Assembly: GCF_014633365.1 (NCBI RefSeq)
Contig: NC_068351.1
Location: 13,646,907 to 13,710,906, forward strand
Source: Diospyros lotus
Taxonomy: Eukaryota > Streptophyta > Magnoliopsida > Ericales > Ebenaceae
Length of the DNA stretch: 64,000 nt
Direction: 5' to 3'
Shown in pieces: positions 57,165 to 64,000 of this stretch. Within the stretch, counting starts at the first letter, position 1, and every line of letters starts with the position of its first letter. The position numbers and the translations under genes are program-made. The notes beneath the pieces are model-generated. The model was not told the origin of the DNA. It saw only the letters and a program-made list of their open reading frames with translations, and searched no databases.

Positions 57165-58350
57165 ATGGTCTCATTTTTTATTATTTTTTAATTTAATCTT
57201 ATTTTTGAGAATTACTTCTATGTCTGATATTTTAAGATTAATTGTAATTCTATCCTAATTCATCCTAGTGTCTTCATTAAGGTAACAAGCTAAGTTGACA
57301 CGTTAATGTGTCAAATTAATGACTCAACAATAAAATATCACCGTTTTATCACCCTTCGCTTTTGTCATCAAAGAAACAACATTATTTTCAACGACTATGA
57401 CAGCTTATCCATTTCGTTAATGCCCTCATTAGTTGTCCCAATCTTATTAAAAAAATCTCATTAAAAGATTGATTACGATTTGACCATGTCAACCTCACAT
57501 CTTTAATGTCTATTATGTCATTCTAATTGTTACTGATGACAAAACTTGACCGCATGTGACTGCCCACCTCTATCATCACTATCTTCAATGACAATTTTCG
57601 TTTAAATTCCTTCCTACCATTTTCTCTATCCTTTGTTTTCATCTCGCTATCAATTACCTATTGAAGATGACTTGTTATTGTGAATTGAACATCCCGCAAT
57701 TACTCCATTAGGTTTCACTAACCTGTTCCATTTGATAAGGCAAGATTTAAGATCAAAATGCACCCAAAGCAATTGGCTTGTGCCATTGTCAATTGTCCAT
57801 TTCCATAAAAAAACCTTCATTTCTTGCCTTTAAACTTGTCGCATAAATCATCACTCACTTTGGCTACATTTGAGGAAGAAGATGTGTGGACAGATCGTGC
57901 ATGGTGTAAGCTGCATGTCCCCATGGCCTTATCTTTATGTTGCAGCTTGGTCATTGCCTATGGAGCCTTCTACTACAACTTGCGACTACCTTAGAGCTGT
58001 ACTACCATAACCTACTCTTCTTGACTTTATTTGTAAAAGGCGAGTCACTAATCACTATAATCGTTTAAATCTATTGGTCTTTCATACACAAATGTGACCA
58101 AAAAATCAAGAGCTGACTCAAAAATAATCATAGTCATCGAAAACAATATCATTTCATTGATGATAGAAGTAGAGGGTGATAATTAAACAACATCATTTCA
58201 TTACTAAATCATTAATTTGACATATTAGCATGCTAGTTTTGATCGTCACATTAGTAAGGACACATGTCAAGATAAATTAGGATAATCAATTTTAAAATAT
58301 TAAATATAAATTAAATGAAAAAATCATAAAAAATTAAGGATATATCATTC
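57165..58350. mobile_element. Long-TIR DNA element, ~240-bp inverted repeats
   Basis: Left arm 57171-57412 and right arm 58117-58345 are inverted copies: TCCTAATTCATC, GACACGTTAATGTGTCAAAT and TATCACCCT..TCATCAAAGAAA appear in one arm, and in the other as complements of TTAGGATAA, ATTTGACATATTAG and AGAGGGTGATA. The ~700-bp interior (57413-58116) has no transposase, and no gene fragment can be named. A non-autonomous MULE-like element is the best fit. Confidence 0.75.
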
Positions 58351-59255
58351 TATTAACCCTCTTATGTAAAACTACTCCTCCAATTTGAGAGAACAGCTGT
58401 AATCACTTTAAATCACATCAATCTTTCAAGTTGAGAAATTTATGTATCGAGAAGCATGTGATCATTGGTTAATTGATTATATATATATATATATATATTG
58501 TCCCACTAAGTAGCATATATTAAATATAAAACTCATCCCCAAAACTCTACATAATGGAGCATAAAAATAGAATCAAATCTACACCCTACAGATAATACAG
58601 CCACCTAATGATTACAACAATCCCAAAGCCCACACAAAACAAACCAAGACCAGGGTCACCATCTACAGTAGCATAGCAACCCTAGCTGCCGCCTGCAACT
58701 TCCCGGAAAGCTCCCTTTGCCAATGGTGAACTGCCTTGCACTTCCATCCAGCGGCGATCCTTCCTCCACTACCAGTAAAACACAGACCCTTTTAGTCACC
58801 ATCGACGCTCCGCTCGTGACTCTATTATGAGGCAAGATCAATTCAAGACATAAGTCACTAACATCCATACCTAAGATCCTCACAAAAAAAGGAATCTAAA
58901 AAAATGAGGACTTATTTCTTAAAATTCTATTTTATGACGGTTTTTTATTTGAGTTTATATTCTATTTATTTTATTATTTTATTTAGATGAGAAAATCCCA
59001 TAACTCTCTAAGTTTATGAATTATTTTTTAATGTTAACAAATAAATAGTGAGATGTCATTTAGTCAAAGAAGCCCCAACCCTCTAAATTTATTAATTATT
59101 TTTTAATATTAAAAAATAAATAGTGAGAATTCTAAAACAAAAAGTGAAACTATTTCTTTAACACATATGATATTGAAAATTTTAAATTTATATTAGGCAT
59201 AGTTATTTGATATGATATATTATTTGTTGTTAATACGGTTAATAAATATTTATAA
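58351..59255. other. Intergenic DNA with a short duplication
   Basis: (TA)n at about 58480-58500. A GC-richer patch at 58640-58860 has a 75-codon minus frame that I cannot assign. 58998-59055 and 59082-59130 are direct copies of a segment ending AAATAAATAGTGAGA. Confidence 0.5.
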
Positions 59256-60660
59256 TGTAAAGATATGAATATTGTTGTTGCAATAGATCACTTGAAATGT
59301 CTTATTTCTTTTTTTAAAAGATATAGAGAAAATGAATTTAAATTTTTTACGATTTCTGTTAAAGAGATTTCAAAACAAATGAATATAAAATCAAAGTTTC
59401 ATGAAAAACATACCATAAGAAAAAAAAAACACATTGATGAGAATGAGAATGAGGAGATGAAATCATTTATTGAATAATCTTTTAAAATTAGTTATTTTAC
59501 ATATTTATTTTATCATGTCATTTTCTCTCTTGAAAACAAATTTGAATAATTTAAAATATATTGTTATATGTATTTTCTGATCGCATGAAGTGAGTTGGAC
59601 TCGATCCAGCAGGTCGGGCCAATCTCCTGAAGTCCAATAGGCTCAAGCTCATCAGAACAAGGTCACACCACACTAAAACCCGAGCTCGGATTGTAGAACC
59701 AAGCGAGCTCTCTCGGCGATATACTCAACGAGCTCGCAACGCTGGCCAAACCGTTCAAGTTCACCGGTCAAATTATTCAGCTCGCATAACAACATTGTTG
59801 CTGAATAACCGAAGGTAGGGACCAGCCTACTTTATTTGGTGCAAATCGGATCTCCAGTAATACGAAGCTCTACTTCTGGTTTTATGGAATTAATAAAGAC
59901 ATCTTGTCTCCATGATGTTATTCTTCCACTTTTGTATTTTATGCAACTGTAAACATCCCTTACTATAAATAGGGGACGAAAATACTATGGGAGGGGGGGG
60001 AACAATGAGAATAAAATATTGTTACTCTGCCGGAATACCTAGAAGGCAGTCATGAAGCAGGTATCGTTCTGACTGAACCACGTAAAAATTCTTCATGTCC
60101 GTTCTATTTTATTCTTTCTCCTTGTATTTCGGTTTATTTATTCATTGCGAGCCTACGAATCATGATCGACTAATTTTAAATGTAGACATATATGAAGATC
60201 ATTTTGGTTTCTTTTATAATGTAGAAAAGTTAAATTTACTTTGATGATGATAATTTGAAGAAAAATTGTTTAAATTTTAAAATTTTTCTAAAACATGACA
60301 TACTTTCTTATATTGATGGTTTGGATGTATTTTAAAAATTAAAAGTTTTTTTTAAAAAATTATAACCATGAACATAAAAACACCACTTAAGATATTGAAT
60401 CTTTTAAAAAAAATAAATTATTTTTCCAACACATTGATAATTTATAAAATACTATTAACTATTTCTGTTACTATAATTTCAGCAACAAAAAAAGTTTTTA
60501 AAATTAAAATTAATAAAATTTTATTTACATTCAACTATGTCACAAGAAATATTAAATAATTTGACTATATTGTCAATTAAAAAAGATTTATTTTTTAAAA
60601 TTGAATACAAAAATTTAATTAGTGATTTTCCATATCAAAAAGTAAGGAAAATAAATTTTA
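59256..60660 (+). pseudogene. Second hAT (ZMYM1-like) transposase relic, split by an LTR
   Basis: The left piece 59265-59560 reads LISFFKRYRENEF, then VKEISKQMNIKSKFHEKHTI, then RKKKHIDENENEEMKSFIE, matching the region of the 44-46 kb copy that reads DDYRKSGF..EVVFQEKCMIRRKK. The right piece 60189-60660 continues YEDHFGFF..LLTISVTIISATKKVF and a decayed MSQE end, the hAT dimerisation region. The two are separated by a 0.6-kb LTR-like insert, and stops are frequent. Confidence 0.75.
59570..60188 (+). mobile_element. Solo-LTR-like insertion inside the hAT relic
   Basis: TATAAATAGGGG at 59964, GAACCACGTAAAAATTCTTC at about 60077, end near TGTAGACA. Landmarks are shared with 29328-29792. The hAT reading order continues across it. 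The flanks share TATATG (left about 59563, right 60189), a possible short duplication, but the exact start is ambiguous. Confidence 0.6.
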
Positions 60661-62307
60661 AAAATTAATTATAGTATTAAAAGATCACTAAATATCTTTT
60701 ATCTAATACCACAAATATTCTTAACCAAGCAGATCAAAATCAATCGTCATCCTTTACAATCCTGTCAGAGAGAACAATCCTCTTTCGCGAAGGTTCTTAG
60801 TCATATTAAAATTTAAACTCAGAATAGTCATTTCAATTTTATTAAATTAACGTCAACTCATTTTTTATTAATTTAGAATTAATTAAAATTTTTATTATTT
60901 ATGTTTAATATTAAATACAATTGTCATTTAGTTGAAAAGATAGTTATAAAACACCAACTAAATACTTATTTTTTTTTATTAATTCTAAACAACGGAGGCT
61001 AAATAAAAAATTGATACAAAATAAAGGAGAAAATTAGAAGATGGGGTTGGGATGGCAACTATTGCTTTGAATACATATAAAATGAGAAAATATGTTATTG
61101 ATATATGATGACGTACATTTTAGATTATATAATATAGTTAAAATGTTTAAAATAACTCCCATCCAAGATGGTAAGACGTGAGGGGTATTTTTGTCATTTA
61201 TAATACATTATGTAGTAAGGTATAACTCAAGAAATATCAATAATATTATCCTAAAATGATATGATTGTACAAATTTGAATGTAACTTCAAGGTGGAGCCC
61301 TCAAATGAAAATAGAAATCAATTACCCAAAAAGAAAAAAAACAAAATAGAGAATGGTTGATGACTTGCTGGCAATTGGCAACTGCTTGGCGTATGATAAC
61401 ATCAAGTCATCAAGTTGGAGCAATCAAAGTGGGGGCACTTTCAGTAATGGAATTGGAATACGATCGCATGCTCAGTGCACTTTGAACATGCAATCATTTT
61501 GGATATATATATATGTATATAATATGAAGGCATGCGGTCCATCGGCATATAATAATATTATGGCCAATTAAGCTGAAAGCACCAGTTGGGTCGTTGTTGG
61601 TCGCCGGAGACGACGACGCTGCTATCGCCGGCGCATGGTCTTGAATTGAAGCCATTAAACAACGGAGCCAAGTCCTGCACTGAGCCAGCGAAGTAAGCCT
61701 TTTCTTTCTTTTCATTTATATATGCTATTACTATTAAGTACCTTTTGATATTCAAACTCTTCGCATCAAATTAATTTTTGACAAATATCCATAGCGTAAA
61801 TAATTTTAAATTAATTTTATATTAGATATATCATCAAATTAAATCATGTAAGTTTAAATAATTTTTGTTTTCAAAATAAAATATACAAATAAAATCTTGA
61901 AAAATCAATTCATTAACATGATGACTTCACAATACTAAAATAATAGGATATTTACTTATATTATAAAATAGATAAATTACAATATTATAGCTTATCATAT
62001 GTTTAATTGGGTATATTTAGATAAAATAAATAAATTAAGACATAATTTCTTTTATTTTTTAATGTTAAGCCTAAAAAGTGAACTGTTGATATAAAAAGAA
62101 AAGATGAATAGATTTGGTATGACATTGATGAAATTTTTGAGAGGCAATGGGATAATTGCTATTTGCCCCCTTTGGGCTGCGGGGTACTTAGCAATTTAAT
62201 GAATTTTGACATTTTATTAAAAAAAAAACAAAAAAAAAAACAAATGGGTAGAATCAAGCGTGGGTCTCAAACTAGCAACCGAATCATTTAAAGTTAAAAC
62301 ACTATAC
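60661..62307. other. Intergenic DNA
   Basis: AT-rich. 61350-61710 is richer in GC, with a CGCCGGAGACGACGACGCTG patch, but frames there are short and match nothing I know. A small pseudogene is possible. Confidence 0.5.
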
Positions 62308-62310
62308 TTA

Positions 62311-62544
62311 GAGTGTGTTTGATAACATGAAAATTCTATAAAAAATGTCACGTTTGATAAATTAAATTTTATTTTTGTTATTTGACACAATATATTTTTT
62401 ATGAAATTCAATTTCATGATATAATCATTTAAAGCATGTTTTGGTATATTTTCTATGAAAAATTGATTCTAAGGGAATAATTTTTATTTTTCATACAAGT
62501 TAAAAAATATTTTCTTTTATAACTAAATATTATCAAATACACCC
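62311..62544. mobile_element. Tourist-like (PIF/Harbinger) MITE
   Basis: The ends GAGTGTGTTTGATAACAT and the complement GGGTGTATTTGATAATAT are imperfect inverted repeats of the Tourist GGGTGTGTTTGG type, flanked by the 3-bp duplication TTA (62308-62310, 62545-62547). 234 bp, non-coding. Confidence 0.85.
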
Positions 62545-62547
62545 TTA

Positions 62548-62955
62548 ATAATATTTTTTTAACATTATTTTCATGTTATAATAAAAAAATATTATTTATA
62601 CTCTTTGACCTACATTTTGAGTTATACAATGTAATTAAAATGATAAAAATATTTTCATTTATGCACGCTTGTATAATTTAAAGTGTAGCTTTTAATATAT
62701 AAATAACACGAACCAAAAAGAAAGAAAAAAGAAAAAAGAAAAAAAACACACAAACAATGCAACAATAGAATCATAAGAGAAAACGGGGCTAACGATAGGG
62801 GATTATGGCTATTTTCCGAATCTTTAGGGTCCTAGTACAAATAAAGTAAACTTTAGGCGAGGAGATTCAACGTTTAGAAGTTCGCAGCTGCTTCGTTTCA
62901 CTCTCTCAGGAGACATTTTGAAAAAAGAAGCGCGAACACAAAACGCTGAAAGAGG
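62548..62955 (+). other. Upstream region of the 62956 gene
   Basis: AT-rich to about 62760, then less so. The last ~150 bp (CTTCGTTTCACTCTCTCAGG) look like a transcribed leader. No clear TATA. Confidence 0.4.
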
Positions 62956-63660
62956 ATGATTTCGTGTTCAGTTTCCAAGAGATTCTCATTTTTATTGCTC
63001 CTCTCAATGGTTGTTACAACGTTGACATTAATGGCAATTGATCCTTTCGGGCGTTTGGAAGGGATTAGGATTGCGAACCATTTCTCGATGGATTCTACTG
63101 TGAACGGTTAGTGATGCTGCGAACTAGCATTAGAATTCTTTCAAGAAATGCCAATTGTATCAATTCTATCTTTACAGCCATTGTTTCTCTATCGGATCTT
63201 GCGTTTTAGGATGTTTCTGTTCTCCCGAAGTTTTACTTTCTCGTATTTTCTTTCATCAAGTAATAGCAAATATCATTCTTAGGCTACTTATTTTGTCAAT
63301 TGAATTGCACCATGAGGGAATTTCTTCACTGATGCTTTTTTGAGTGCTTAACTTGTTCCTCTTTATCTGATGCTTTTTTTTTTTTGGGTTCTAGAGCAGT
63401 TATGACTGCTAATTTTTGTTTGGCCCATTAAAAGAGCACACTAATCTGCTAATTTCTAGATGGAGATACTTCGGTTGGATTTGTTTCCTGCAAGTTAATC
63501 ACTATAAATAAAATATAATTCAGTTTTAACTAGTGAGAGTCTATTTTTATTGTTTGCTTGATTTATAGTCAAATTATTATTTCTGCTTTCTATCCATATT
63601 TAATATTGGTCTATCTGATTGCCAGGGCCAGGATCTCGCAATGCAGTGGAAGAAGCCTTT
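62956..63660 (+). CDS. 5' end of a gene with an N-terminal signal anchor (runs off the window)
   Basis: Exon 62956-63106 starts with an ATG and encodes a hydrophobic stretch, FSFLLLLSMVVTTLTLMAI (residues ~11-29), then DPFGRLEGIRIANHFSMDS. The donor is ACG|GTTAGT. Exon 63626-63660 (acceptor GCCAG) continues the frame as GPGSRNAVEEAF and ends at a strong donor TTT|GTAAGA. Frames agree (62 codons so far). The N-terminus looks like a signal peptide or a type II membrane anchor. I do not recognise the family from 62 residues. Confidence 0.65.
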
Positions 63661-64000
63661 GTAAGATTTCTTGAAATGCATTTGAGAATACTAGTTCATA
63701 CAGGAAAATATCACACAAGCACGCCCACACATACACTTTTCTGGTACAGGGTAAAGAACACAAAGCAGGTAAACCATAAGTGCAGTAGGGTCATTTTCAA
63801 GTGAAGAAACTGCATCTTGAAATGTTGATAAAAGCCCCATTTGAACGAGAAAGTTAATTAGAAGGATAAAAGATGGAAAGCCGAGCTCTCTCTACCCCCT
63901 TAAGGCATGGTTCTGAAAATTTGATGTAGCATTAAGTCACGAACACTAGAATTGCCTAAGGTTGAAGACTAAAGAAGTGTGTATTCATGTTAAGGGCAGT
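63661..64000 (+). other. Intron of the 62956 gene, to the window end
   Basis: Begins with GTAAGA. The 61-codon frame that reads across the donor has no protein-like features and is treated as intron read-through. No further exon can be defended before 64000. Confidence 0.5.

Noticed and set aside
63619..63804. 61-codon frame continuing past 63660
   Set aside because: A strong donor GTAAGA follows 63660, and the sequence beyond loses protein-like character.

Overview
This is nuclear DNA of a flowering plant, probably a eudicot. Genes are split by GT..AG introns, intergenic DNA is AT-rich, coding exons are more GC-rich, and most of the window is transposable elements and their relics: Ty3/gypsy chromovirus, Ty1/copia, non-autonomous LTR elements, LINEs, hAT, Tourist-like and long-TIR elements. 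The species cannot be named from the sequence. There is no bacterial-style operon, CRISPR array, tRNA gene or intact rRNA gene.

Four host genes, all on the + strand, can be supported. (1) 1-19844 is the 3' part of a YTH-domain m6A-reader gene (ECT/YTHDF family). Seven exons join into one open frame, and two introns have grown to 5.5 and 9.8 kb through transposon insertion. (2) 33741-36242 is a complete three-exon LRR receptor-like kinase of the pollen-receptor-kinase (PRK) type with pseudokinase features. (3) 38729-40138 is a complete four-exon gene for a 319-residue protein I cannot name. (4) 62956 to beyond the right edge is the 5' end of a gene with an N-terminal signal anchor, not identified.

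Region by region: 0-20 kb is the YTH gene. Its intron 9203-19014 holds a 5.4-kb Ty3/gypsy chromovirus (perfect TSD, broken gag-pol), a MITE nested in a tandem repeat, and LINE relics. Its intron 3131-8662 holds an antisense non-autonomous LTR element. 20-33 kb is repeat DNA: a copia relic, a 3.5-kb non-autonomous LTR element whose interior carries four unrelated tandem arrays, and a small Cassandra-like element whose LTRs carry a 5S-rRNA-like promoter block. 33-40 kb is the gene island with PRK and the 319-residue protein, separated by a 1.3-kb long-TIR element. 41-62 kb is gene-poor: an array rich in GCGACGGAA-type words, a broken hAT (ZMYM1-like) transposase, several LTR-like blocks (one with a minisatellite), a hAT-type MITE with an 8-bp TSD, a second long-TIR element, a second hAT relic split by an LTR-like insertion, and a Tourist-like MITE. 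The last kilobase starts the fourth gene.

No new multi-gene system is evident. The most unusual items are the m6A-reader gene carrying transposons with their own promoters in its introns, the array-rich non-autonomous LTR element, the 5S-bearing element, and the two long-TIR elements with unexplained interiors.
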